Source of the DNA: Candidatus Accumulibacter sp. UBA704
Lineage (GTDB): Bacteria > Pseudomonadota > Gammaproteobacteria > Burkholderiales > Rhodocyclaceae
DNA length: 34,210 bases
Direction: 5' to 3'
NCBI GenBank assembly: GCA_002304785.1
Contig: DBMG01000114.1
Location: 1 to 34,210 of the forward strand
In this document: positions 24,070-31,077 of the stretch, one piece after another
How the letters are laid out: each line of letters starts with the position of its first letter
Numbering within the stretch: position 1 is the first letter of the stretch
Translations under genes and position numbers: made by a program
The notes under the pieces: generated by a model
Told to the model about the DNA's origin: nothing
Database searches by the model: none
What the model saw: only the letters and a program-made list of their open reading frames with translations

Positions 24070-25341
24070 TCAGATCAGTCTTTTCAGTTTGTCCCACCAA
24101 GTTCTTTCATTTTGCGGAAGAAAGGAACGAAAGACCTTGGGCAGGGGAGTTTGTTCAAGGCTGCGCTGCGTGAACAGGAAGCGGCCGTCGCAAATGAACC
24201 CGAGATCAGCCCAGTCCACCGCGTTCAGGGCGGCGGCCAGCGCGTTGATGTCTATGGTGGGGGCCTTCGGGAAAATTGCAAGCACCGATCCGTCGTAATT
24301 CGGGCAGTCATGGACGAAAAACGGTTTCTGCCGCCGTGTCTTGTTGTTGACATAGACCCGCGGCTGCTCCGACTGGTAGTAACCGCGGCCCCACTGCCAC
24401 CAGTTCGTTTCGTCGTAGTTGCGGATACGGCGCGCGATCAGGCGGTCCTTGTGCGGATACAGCGACCGTGGCGGCGGATCGCCCGGCTCGCACCAGATCA
24501 TGCGCCGGGTCTTTCCGTCGGCGGCTGTGGTCGAGCAGACGAAGTCGCGGTTTCCATAATGGTCGCTGGTATAGACTTCGTCGGCTCCGGAGACTGCACC
24601 CACCTTGACGAAAGCGATATCCGCGAGGTGCAGCGGATAGTCGTGGCGCGTGAACAGCAGGTGCCCGCCGCTTTCCACGAAGTTCCGCGGTTCCCAGTGC
24701 GGCGCCAGCAATCCCGCGGCGCCGTCGCCCTGGTCCAGGGCGGCGTAGCGGGTACGCCGCGTCATGTCGCCTTGCTGGAAGCGCCATATCGCGCAATTCG
24801 GCGTGGCGTCGTCGAACAGGTGCGTGTCGCCCAGGTCGATGAAATCGGTGATGGTCCCCGCCGCGTTCAACAGACGATTGAGCGGTACCGCCGAGGTGGC
24901 CTTGAGCAGGTCGCGCGGCGTGATGAAGATCAGTTCGCCGCCGGGCTCAAGGTGGCGCAGGCATTTCTCGATGAAGAACAGGTACAGGTTGGCGCGTCCG
25001 TCGAGCACGGATTCCCGGGCCAGGCGCCGAGTGCCCGGCGAGATGTCCTGATAGCGCACGTACGGCGGGTTGCCGATGATTGTGGCAAAACGTTCGTCTT
25101 CCGAGAGTTCAAAGAAATTCATCACCTCGGCACCCTCCGGCGCATGGCGCGGATCGATCTCGATGCCCAGCGCCTCCGGAAAATGCCTGAGGAAGGCACC
25201 GTCGCCGCAAGCGGGTTCGAGCACGCGCCCTCGATTGCGCACCAGCTTCAGCATGCAGTCGACAATCGCCGGCGGGGTAAAGATCTGGCCGAGCGCGGCA
25301 ACTTCGTACTCGTCGGCTTCGACAGTGGTGGGGGAAGGCAT
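24070..25341 (-). CDS. Class I N6-adenine DNA methyltransferase, apparently solitary
   Basis: A 423-residue protein with the motifs of DNA adenine methyltransferases of the TaqI/Eco57I type. The motif X region is LGQIFTPPAIVDCML (residues 17-31), motif I is LEPACGDGAFL (41-51), and the catalytic motif IV NPPYVRYQ is at 91-98. A C-terminal half of about 230 residues, rich in Trp and Tyr (TNWWQWGRGYY), is a likely target-recognition domain. It should methylate adenine in a specific DNA sequence with SAM. I take the ATG at 25341; the frame stays open far upstream, but that stretch is antisense to the TRAP gene. There is no obvious Shine-Dalgarno. No restriction gene is found on either side, so it is either an orphan methylase or a fused/broken R-M remnant. 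Confidence 0.87.
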   Translation of the reverse strand: MPSPTTVEADEYEVAALGQIFTPPAIVDCMLKLVRNRGRVLEPACGDGAFLRHFPEALGIEIDPRHAPEGAEVMNFFELSEDERFATIIGNPPYVRYQDISPGTRRLARESVLDGRANLYLFFIEKCLRHLEPGGELIFITPRDLLKATSAVPLNRLLNAAGTITDFIDLGDTHLFDDATPNCAIWRFQQGDMTRRTRYAALDQGDGAAGLLAPHWEPRNFVESGGHLLFTRHDYPLHLADIAFVKVGAVSGADEVYTSDHYGNRDFVCSTTAADGKTRRMIWCEPGDPPPRSLYPHKDRLIARRIRNYDETNWWQWGRGYYQSEQPRVYVNNKTRRQKPFFVHDCPNYDGSVLAIFPKAPTIDINALAAALNAVDWADLGFICDGRFLFTQRSLEQTPLPKVFRSFLPQNERTWWDKLKRLI

Positions 25342-25521
25342 GGGCGTAAGGGGAGGATATTGATCGGTCGAGTATACCTTCTTCGGTGCTTTTGCCGTGT
25401 TTGCCGGGTTGCCTGAAAAGAGTGCTGGGCAATGGCTCGATTGAGCGGATGGAGACAGGAGAAGTGCGTTGATGTAAATTACGCAATGGTCAGGTGGCCT
25501 GATCGCTTTCCGGGAGGGGGA

Positions 25522-26511
25522 ATGAAAGGTAATGCGTACCGGTGGGTCGGAGTTGGCTGGCTGCTCGCGATGTCGGGGCTCGCCGGCCACGTCGCGGCGA
25601 AGGATCTGGTCATGGCCGAGATCCATCCGCCGGGCCATATCATCGTCAAGGCGGAAGAATTGTTTGCCAGCCGTCTGTCGGAGCTGACGAAGGGCGAATT
25701 GACCATCCAGCTCAAACACAGCGCACAGCTCGGCAACGAAAACCAATACTGGGAGAACGTGCGCAAGGGCGCCGTGGATGTCGTCAGGATCAATCTTGGC
25801 GGCATGGTCAAGGATATCCAGTCCGCCCGGTTGCTCAGCTTGCCCTACCTGTTCCGTTCGCGCGATCACATGTGGCGTGTGCTGAACGGCGATTTCGGCA
25901 AGCGCATCAAGGCTGAAGTGGAAAAGACGGGCGCGGTCGTGCTGGCCTATTACGACAGCGGTGCGCGTTCCTTCTATACGACCAAGAAGCCGATCCAGAA
26001 GCGCTCGGATTTCACCAGGCTGCGCATTCGGGTCCAGGATTCGCCGATCTACAAGGATCTGATCACCGAACTCGGCGGGACGCCGGTTGTGGTTTCCTAC
26101 GAGAAGGTGAACGACGCGTTCAGAAGCGGCGAGATCGACGGGGCCGAGAACAACCTGCCTTCCTATGTGTCGAGCGAACATTACAAATTCGCCCGCTATT
26201 ACAGCATGGACGAGCATTCATCGGTTCCTGAAATCCTGCTCATGTCCAAGCAGGCTTGGGATGGACTGACTGCCGAACAGCAAAAGGCCGTCACGGTGGC
26301 GGCCGATGAATCCTCGGTGGCCATGAAAAAGTTGTGGGCCGAATCCGAAACGCAGGCTTTGGCCAAGGCGAAGAAAGAGGGAGCGGTGATCCTGGAAAAA
26401 CATCAGGTCTACCTGAGCGGGATAGAAACCTATGCGACCAGGCTGTATTCGAAGTACATCACCAGTTCGGAGGATCTCGGCGTCGTGCTCGGAATCCTCC
26501 GCTCCCAGTGA
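25522..26511 (+). CDS. TRAP transporter solute-binding protein, DctP family
   Basis: A 329-residue periplasmic binding protein. A signal peptide (WVGVGWLLAMSGLAGHVAA, cut before KDLV) precedes a full DctP domain. The family hallmarks are LRIRVQDSPIYKDLITELGGTPV with the conserved Arg that binds a carboxylate, and then EIDGAENNLPSYVSSEHYKFARYYSMDEH-type residues (about 210-240). The ligand is probably a carboxylic acid. The ATG at 25522 has a strong GGGAGG just upstream and gives a proper signal peptide; longer versions do not. No DctQ or DctM membrane genes adjoin it, so its transport partner must be elsewhere, or it acts in sensing. Two PanE-like reductases follow on the same strand. Confidence 0.93.
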   Translation: MKGNAYRWVGVGWLLAMSGLAGHVAAKDLVMAEIHPPGHIIVKAEELFASRLSELTKGELTIQLKHSAQLGNENQYWENVRKGAVDVVRINLGGMVKDIQSARLLSLPYLFRSRDHMWRVLNGDFGKRIKAEVEKTGAVVLAYYDSGARSFYTTKKPIQKRSDFTRLRIRVQDSPIYKDLITELGGTPVVVSYEKVNDAFRSGEIDGAENNLPSYVSSEHYKFARYYSMDEHSSVPEILLMSKQAWDGLTAEQQKAVTVAADESSVAMKKLWAESETQALAKAKKEGAVILEKHQVYLSGIETYATRLYSKYITSSEDLGVVLGILRSQ

Positions 26512-26534
26512 GTCGGGCAAGAAGGGGCGGAAAA

Positions 26535-27455
26535 ATGCGGATACTGGTACTCGGCGCGGGCGGAATCGGTGGTTATTTCGGGGCGAGAATCGAAGCCGCC
26601 GGCGGTGACGTCACCTTTCTCGTGCGCCCCGGGCGCGCGGCTATCCTGCGGGAAAACGGACTGCAGATCTTCAGCCCGTGCGGCGACCTGCACATCACGC
26701 CGAAATTGCTGACCAGGGACGAACTGCGTGCGCCTTTCGACGCGGTGATCCTGTCGTGCAAGGCCTACGATCTCGATTCGGCAATGGACGACATGGCGCC
26801 GGCGGTGGGGGCGCACACGCTGATTCTGCCATTGCTCAATGGCGTGGCGCACATCGATCGCCTGACCGCGCGCTTTGGCGCAGAGAGGGTACTCGGCGGT
26901 GTGGCGCAGGCGGCACTGCTGGTGACCCCCGCCGGGCAAATCCGGCACTTCAACACGACGCACCGGCTGATCGTCGGGGCGCATGGCGCCATGCCGGATC
27001 GATTGCGCGACCTGGCCAGCCTGATTGCGGCATCCGGTGTGGACTTCATCCTGTCCGACGACATCGAACAGGCGATGTGGAACAAGTTCGTCTTCTGGGC
27101 GGCGCTGGCCGGCGCTACGTGCACCTTGCGCGCGAACATCGGGATCATCCTGCAAACCATCGGCGGCGAGGAATTCCTGGCCGGACTGATTGGCGAGTGC
27201 GCGCGCATTGCCGAAACGGAGGGCCATGGCCTGACCGTGTCGCAGCTCGCGACATGCCGCTCCCTGCTGACCGAGACGGGCTCCGTCCTGGCCGCATCCA
27301 TGCTCCGTGACATCGAGCGTGGCGGCCCGACCGAAGCCGAATTCACGATTGGCGATCTGGTGGCTCGCGCCCGGGCATTGGACATCAATGCCCATTGCCT
27401 GCGTTTGGCGTATTCGCACATGCAGGCCTATGAAATTCGCCGCAAGACCCCCTGA
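26535..27455 (+). CDS. PanE/ApbA-family ketopantoate-type reductase, copy 1
   Basis: A 306-residue NADPH-dependent 2-oxoacid reductase of the ketopantoate reductase family. The Rossmann motif VLGAGGIGGYFGARI begins at residue 5. PLLNGVAHIDRL follows near residue 94, then the catalytic Lys region MWNKFVFWAALAGATC and the C-terminal SMLRDIERGGPTEAEFTIGD. The Glu equivalent to E. coli PanE Glu256 is kept, but the usual DYING after it is changed. That change is common in PanE paralogues whose substrate is not shown to be ketopantoate. It starts 23 nt after the TRAP gene and is closely similar to the next gene, so the pair arose by tandem duplication. Confidence 0.88.
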   Translation: MRILVLGAGGIGGYFGARIEAAGGDVTFLVRPGRAAILRENGLQIFSPCGDLHITPKLLTRDELRAPFDAVILSCKAYDLDSAMDDMAPAVGAHTLILPLLNGVAHIDRLTARFGAERVLGGVAQAALLVTPAGQIRHFNTTHRLIVGAHGAMPDRLRDLASLIAASGVDFILSDDIEQAMWNKFVFWAALAGATCTLRANIGIILQTIGGEEFLAGLIGECARIAETEGHGLTVSQLATCRSLLTETGSVLAASMLRDIERGGPTEAEFTIGDLVARARALDINAHCLRLAYSHMQAYEIRRKTP

Positions 27456-27534
27456 AACTTGCCCGGCCACCATGGGATAGCGGTAGAGTAGCGGGGCAGG
27501 CCGCCACCGGGCAGAGCGTTTTCAAGCCAGCTTC

Positions 27535-27540
27535 TATAAT
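27535..27540 (+). promoter_or_regulatory. Perfect TATAAT -10 element upstream of PanE copy 2
   Basis: TATAAT at 27535-27540 lies 36 nt before the ATG of the second PanE gene, in a 121-nt gap. I see no good TTGACA-like -35 at the right spacing. It suggests the second copy can be transcribed separately from the first. Confidence 0.45.
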
Positions 27541-27576
27541 CCGGGACGCGGCCGGGATTCAATCTGGGAGAAAGAA

Positions 27577-28497
27577 ATGAGAATACTAGTATTGGGAGCC
27601 GGGGGCATCGGCGGCTATTACGGTGCCAGGATGCATGCGGCGGGTGGCGATGTGACCTTCCTGGTCCGTCCGGGCCGGGCAGACCAGTTGCGCGAAAAGG
27701 GCCTGCAAGTGTTCAGCCCCTTCGGCGATCTGCAGATCACGCCGAAGCTGGTCACGAAGGATACGCTCACCGAGACCTTCGACGTCATCATCCTGACCTG
27801 CAAGGCGTTCGACCTTGATTCGGCAATGGAGGCAATCGCGCCGGCCGTCGGCGACAAGAGCGTCATCGTGCCGCTGCTGAATGGCGTGCGCCATATCGAT
27901 CGGCTGGTGGCCCGCTTCGGAGCGGCCCGTGTCCTGGGCGGCGTGGCGCTGATTTCGGTGGCTCTTGCGCCAACCGGAGAAATCCAACACCTCAACAAGC
28001 TGCACCGCTTTACCGTGGGATCCCTTGGCTGGCGGGCGTCGCCCTGGCTGGAACCGCTGTCCAAGCTGATGGAATCTTCCGGCGTCGATTTCGTGCTGGC
28101 CGACAACGTCGGCCAGGCGATGTGGGACAAGATCGTCTTCCTGGCGACCCTGGCGGGAGCGACCTGCCTGATGCGGTCCAGCGTCGGGATCATCATGGGA
28201 ACCCTGGCCGGCGAGAAGTTCATCAACGGATTGCTCGACGAATGCGCGGCCATCGCCGACGCGAATGGTCGCAAGCTGGCCGAAACCCAGTTGACGGTCT
28301 TCCGCAACATGCTCACCGACCGCAATTCAGCGCTCGTGGCGTCGATGCTGCGCGACGTCGAAGCCAACAAGCCGACCGAAGCCGACCATATCCTCGGGGA
28401 CATGATCGCCTGGGCGGAAAACAAGAAACTCGACGTTCCGCTGCTGCGGCTGGCCTATTCGCACCTGCAAGCCTACGAGCGGCGGCGGCAGGGCTAG
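27577..28497 (+). CDS. PanE/ApbA-family ketopantoate-type reductase, copy 2
   Basis: A 306-residue protein the same length as its upstream neighbour and clearly similar along the whole length. It shares MRILVLGAGGIGGY, AAGGDVTFLVRPGRA, HIDRL and RVLGGVA almost exactly. The Lys region MWDKIVFLATLAGATC and the Glu in PTEADHILGD are retained. It reduces a 2-oxo acid with NADPH; ketopantoate in CoA synthesis is the textbook substrate but is not proven here. GGGAGAAAG stands just before the ATG. A strong terminator follows the stop, so this gene ends the TRAP-PanE-PanE unit. Confidence 0.9.
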   Translation: MRILVLGAGGIGGYYGARMHAAGGDVTFLVRPGRADQLREKGLQVFSPFGDLQITPKLVTKDTLTETFDVIILTCKAFDLDSAMEAIAPAVGDKSVIVPLLNGVRHIDRLVARFGAARVLGGVALISVALAPTGEIQHLNKLHRFTVGSLGWRASPWLEPLSKLMESSGVDFVLADNVGQAMWDKIVFLATLAGATCLMRSSVGIIMGTLAGEKFINGLLDECAAIADANGRKLAETQLTVFRNMLTDRNSALVASMLRDVEANKPTEADHILGDMIAWAENKKLDVPLLRLAYSHLQAYERRRQG

Positions 28498-28514
28498 ATC
28501 GCGGACCATGAACA

Positions 28515-28563
28515 CAACGGGCGCGTCGGGTTTTACGATTTCGTCGCGCCCGTTGCGTTTTGT
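28515..28563 (+). terminator. Intrinsic terminator after PanE copy 2
   Basis: CAACGGGCGCG (28515-28525) pairs perfectly over 11 bp with CGCGCCCGTTG (28545-28555), followed by CGTTTTGT. It lies between convergent PanE copy 2 and ahpF. On the minus strand the downstream side is not T-rich, so it mainly serves the plus strand. Confidence 0.85.
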
Positions 28564-28569
28564 CAGCCG

Positions 28570-30129
28570 TTACTCCGGCGCCGACGAGCGGATCAGGTAG
28601 TCGAAGGCCGAAAGCGAGGCCTTGGCGCCTTCGCCCATGGCGATGATGATCTGCTTGTACGGAACCGTCGTGCAGTCCCCGGCGGCGAATACCCCGGCCA
28701 TCGAGGTCTGGCCGCGATTATCGACTTCAATCTCCCCGCGCGGCGAGAGGTTGAGCGTACCCTTGAGCCAGTCGGTATTCGGCAGCAAGCCGATCTGCAC
28801 GAAGATGCCTTCGAGCTCGATCGTGTGTTTCTCGCCGCTGACGCGATCCTTGTAGACCAGGCCGTTGACCTTTTCGCCGTCGCCGGTCACCTCGGTCGTT
28901 TGCGCCTGGGTGATGATTCTGACGTTGGGCAGGCTGCGCAACTTGTTCTGCAGCACCGCGTCAGCGCGTAGCGCGGGGTCGAATTCGAGTAGCGTGACGT
29001 GGGCCACGATGCCGGCCAGGTCGATTGCGGCCTCCACACCGGAATTGCCGCCGCCGATCACCGCCACGCGTTTGCCCTTGAACAGCGGGCCGTCGCAGTG
29101 CGGGCAGTAGGCTACGCCGCGCGCCTTGTACTCCTGCTCGCCGGGTACGTTCATGTTGCGCCAGCGCGCCCCGGTGGAGAGGATCACTGTCTTGCTCTTC
29201 AGCGTCGCGCCGCTCGCCAACCGCACCTCGGTCAGGCCGTCCGGGCAACTGGACAGCCCTTCGGCGCGTTGCAGGTTCATGATATCCACCTCGTAGTCGC
29301 GGACGTGCTGCTCGAGCCCCGACGCGAGTCTCGGTCCGTCGGTTTCCTTGACCGAGATGAAATTCTCGATGGCCAGCGTATCGAGCACTTGGCCACCGAA
29401 GCGCTCGGCCACGACGCCCGTGCGCAGGCCTTTGCGCGCCGCGTAAATGGCGCTGGCCGCACCTGCCGGCCCGCCGCCGACGACGAGCACGTCGAAAGCG
29501 GCCTTGCCGGCGATCTTCTCGGCCTCGCGCGCGGCGGCGCCGGTATCGATCTTCGCGACGATCTCTTCGAGCGTCATGCGTCCCTGGCCGAACGGTTCAC
29601 CGTTCAGATAGACCGTCGGTACCGCCATGATCTGGCGCTCGTCGACTTCCTTCTGGAACACCGCGCCGTCGATCATGGTGCTGCTGATGCCCGGGTTGAG
29701 CACGGCCATCAGGTTGAGCGCCTGCACTACGTCCGGGCAGTTATGGCAGGACAGGGAAATGAATGTCTCGAAGCGGAATGTGCCGCTGATGGCCCGGATC
29801 TGTTCGATCACCGAAGTTTCGACCTTGGGCGGATGCCCCCCGGTCTGCAACAACGCCAGGACCAGCGACGTGAATTCATGGCCCATCGGGATGCCGGCAA
29901 AGCGGATCCGGGCAGTCTCTCCAGGGCGGCTGACCGTGAAGGATGGCCGTCGCGCATCGTGCCCATCCAGGCGAACCTGCACCTTGTTGGATAACTGGTC
30001 GATGTCTTCCAGCAACGAATGCAGTTCCTGCGATTTTGTGCCGTCGTCGAGCGAGGCAACCAGTTCAATCGGTTGCTGCAGACGTTCGAGATACGACTTG
30101 AGTTGCCCCTTGATGGTGGCGTCGAGCAT
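28570..30129 (-). CDS. ahpF: Alkyl hydroperoxide reductase subunit F
   Basis: A 519-residue flavoprotein disulfide reductase. The N-terminal tandem thioredoxin-like region has the redox pair Cys128-Cys131 (SCHNCPDV). An FAD-binding motif VLVVGGGPAGAASAIYAARKG begins near residue 214. The thioredoxin-reductase-type centre Cys342-Cys345 (YCPHCDGPLF) is followed by the NADH-binding VAVIGGGNSGVEAAIDLAG. C-terminal FAD contact VFAAGDCT is present. These positions nearly equal those of E. coli AhpF (129/132, 345/348). It passes electrons from NADH to AhpC, encoded just upstream. I use the ATG at 30129 (MLDATIKGQLKSYLERL); a longer frame runs into the palindromic repeat in the gap and is not real protein. 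Confidence 0.96.
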   Translation of the reverse strand: MLDATIKGQLKSYLERLQQPIELVASLDDGTKSQELHSLLEDIDQLSNKVQVRLDGHDARRPSFTVSRPGETARIRFAGIPMGHEFTSLVLALLQTGGHPPKVETSVIEQIRAISGTFRFETFISLSCHNCPDVVQALNLMAVLNPGISSTMIDGAVFQKEVDERQIMAVPTVYLNGEPFGQGRMTLEEIVAKIDTGAAAREAEKIAGKAAFDVLVVGGGPAGAASAIYAARKGLRTGVVAERFGGQVLDTLAIENFISVKETDGPRLASGLEQHVRDYEVDIMNLQRAEGLSSCPDGLTEVRLASGATLKSKTVILSTGARWRNMNVPGEQEYKARGVAYCPHCDGPLFKGKRVAVIGGGNSGVEAAIDLAGIVAHVTLLEFDPALRADAVLQNKLRSLPNVRIITQAQTTEVTGDGEKVNGLVYKDRVSGEKHTIELEGIFVQIGLLPNTDWLKGTLNLSPRGEIEVDNRGQTSMAGVFAAGDCTTVPYKQIIIAMGEGAKASLSAFDYLIRSSAPE

Positions 30130-30158
30130 TATTGTTCTCCCTATCTTAAGGATCCGGG

Positions 30159-30176
30159 CCCCGGCTTTCGCCGGGG
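30159..30176 (-). repeat. Dispersed palindromic repeat, copy 2 (GAAA loop on minus strand)
   Basis: CCCCGGC (30159-30165) and GCCGGGG (30170-30176) form a perfect 7-bp stem around TTTC (GAAA on minus). The 16-nt core equals copy 1 at 10799-10814 on the other strand. It sits in the 71-nt ahpC-ahpF gap, where the hairpin could protect the ahpC message or lower ahpF expression relative to ahpC. Confidence 0.75.
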
Positions 30177-30200
30177 CGACGGTTGTTTTTCCGACCGCAA

Positions 30201-30767
30201 TCAAATCTTCCCGACGAGATCGAGCGACGGGGCGAGCGTGGCTTCGCCTTCCTTCCACTTGGCCGGGCAGACTTCGCCCGGATGGGAGGCGACGTACTGG
30301 GCGGCCTTGACCTTGCGCAGCAATTCGGAGGCGTCGCGGCCGATGCCGCCGGCATTGATCTCGATGATCTGGATCTTGCCTTGTGGGTCGATCACGAAGG
30401 TGCCGCGTTCGGCCAGTCCGGCCTCCTCGATCATCACGCCGAAGTTACGACTGATCGTTCCGGTCGGGTCGCCAACCATCACGTACTGGATCTTCTTGAT
30501 CGTTTCCGATGCATCGTGCCAGGCCTTGTGCGTGAAGTGTGTGTCGGTGGAAACGCTGTAGATTTCGACGCCGAGCTTTTTGAATTCGGCGTAGTTGTCC
30601 GCCAGGTCGCCCAGTTCCGTCGGGCAGACGAAGGTGAAGTCGGCCGGATAGAAGAAGACAACCGACCACTTGCCGTGCAGATCCGCGTCGGAAACGGCGA
30701 CGAATTTGCCGTTGTGGAAAGCGGTAGCGTTGAACGGCAGGACTTCGGTATTGATCAGCGATTTCAT
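30201..30767 (-). CDS. ahpC: Alkyl hydroperoxide reductase subunit C (peroxiredoxin)
   Basis: A 188-residue typical 2-Cys peroxiredoxin of the AhpC group. The peroxidatic Cys48 lies in YPADFTFVCPTEL and the resolving Cys167 in HPGEVCPAKW. SVSTDTHFTHKAWH and NFGVMIEEAGLAERGTFVIDPQG are characteristic. It reduces hydrogen peroxide and organic peroxides and is recycled by AhpF. The ATG at 30767 (MKSLINTEVLPF) has AAGGAG 8 nt upstream. The promoter and an OxyR-type operator lie upstream, so induction by peroxide is expected. Confidence 0.97.
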   Translation of the reverse strand: MKSLINTEVLPFNATAFHNGKFVAVSDADLHGKWSVVFFYPADFTFVCPTELGDLADNYAEFKKLGVEIYSVSTDTHFTHKAWHDASETIKKIQYVMVGDPTGTISRNFGVMIEEAGLAERGTFVIDPQGKIQIIEINAGGIGRDASELLRKVKAAQYVASHPGEVCPAKWKEGEATLAPSLDLVGKI

Positions 30768-30807
30768 TGTTGTGGCTCCTTGTGTGGTTGAACGGGGTGA
30801 CGGATGA

Positions 30808-30836
30808 ATCATAGACATCCCGTGAGTCTTTTTGAA
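30808..30836 (-). promoter_or_regulatory. ahpC promoter
   Basis: On the minus strand, TTCAAA (30836-30831) and TATGAT (30813-30808) are 17 nt apart. The -35 is weak, as expected for an activator-dependent promoter, and the OxyR-type site ends directly at it. Confidence 0.65.
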
Positions 30837-30873
30837 ATTAATTGTTTCTATTGTTTCAATAGCCAGTGGCTAT
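30837..30873. promoter_or_regulatory. OxyR-type operator for ahpCF
   Basis: CTAT (30848-30851), ATAG (30859-30862) and CTAT (30870-30873) are each separated by exactly 7 nt. ATTA occupies the place of the fourth quarter-site (30837-30840). This is the ATAG-N7-CTAT-N7-ATAG-N7-CTAT pattern known for OxyR tetramers, with three perfect quarters. It abuts the -35 of the ahpC promoter, the arrangement for OxyR activation. No oxyR gene is in the window. Confidence 0.75.
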
Positions 30874-30955
30874 TGTTTAGGGTTGAACGAAAAAGCGCTG
30901 CGTCCTGCAAGAAGAGTGCATTTCCTGCAACCCGGAGCGATGTCGTGTTGTCAAC

Positions 30956-30983
30956 CTGACATACTGAATACGAGTGCTACTAT
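30956..30983 (+). promoter_or_regulatory. Candidate promoter of the diguanylate cyclase
   Basis: CTGACA (30956-30961) and TACTAT (30978-30983) are 16 nt apart, with five and four matches to consensus. It would give a leader of about 88 nt before the ATG at 31078. Confidence 0.45.
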
Positions 30984-31077
30984 CAAATCAACAGCAAGCC
31001 GTACATCCCGGTATCCGCCGACGTTCGCGCGGATCGGGGGGGATCGGTGCAGAAAGTGGTCGTTGCGGGAGATCCTG

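Larger units (their letters stand above)
30768..31077. other. 310-nt divergent intergenic region ahpC / diguanylate cyclase
   Basis: No gene is seen here; an in-frame upstream extension of the cyclase (from 30832) has no domain and no Shine-Dalgarno. The region holds the ahpC promoter and OxyR-type operator (30808-30873), a pair of CCTGCAA direct repeats at 30904-30910 and 30924-30930 (20-nt period), and a candidate promoter for the cyclase (30956-30983). Confidence 0.7.

Noticed and set aside
22248..24173. A 641-codon plus-strand open frame across gshB/gshA
   Set aside because: Antisense shadow of two clear enzymes in GC-rich DNA; no Shine-Dalgarno or domain.
25342..26217. Upstream extension of the DNA methyltransferase frame by about 290 codons
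   Set aside because: It is antisense to the well-supported TRAP binding protein gene and carries no methyltransferase or other domain; the ATG at 25341 gives a complete enzyme.
30130..30258. N-terminal extension of AhpF containing a PAKAGA peptide
   Set aside because: The extension is a translation of the palindromic repeat in the ahpC-ahpF gap and reaches into ahpC; AhpF proteins start at the ATG at 30129.
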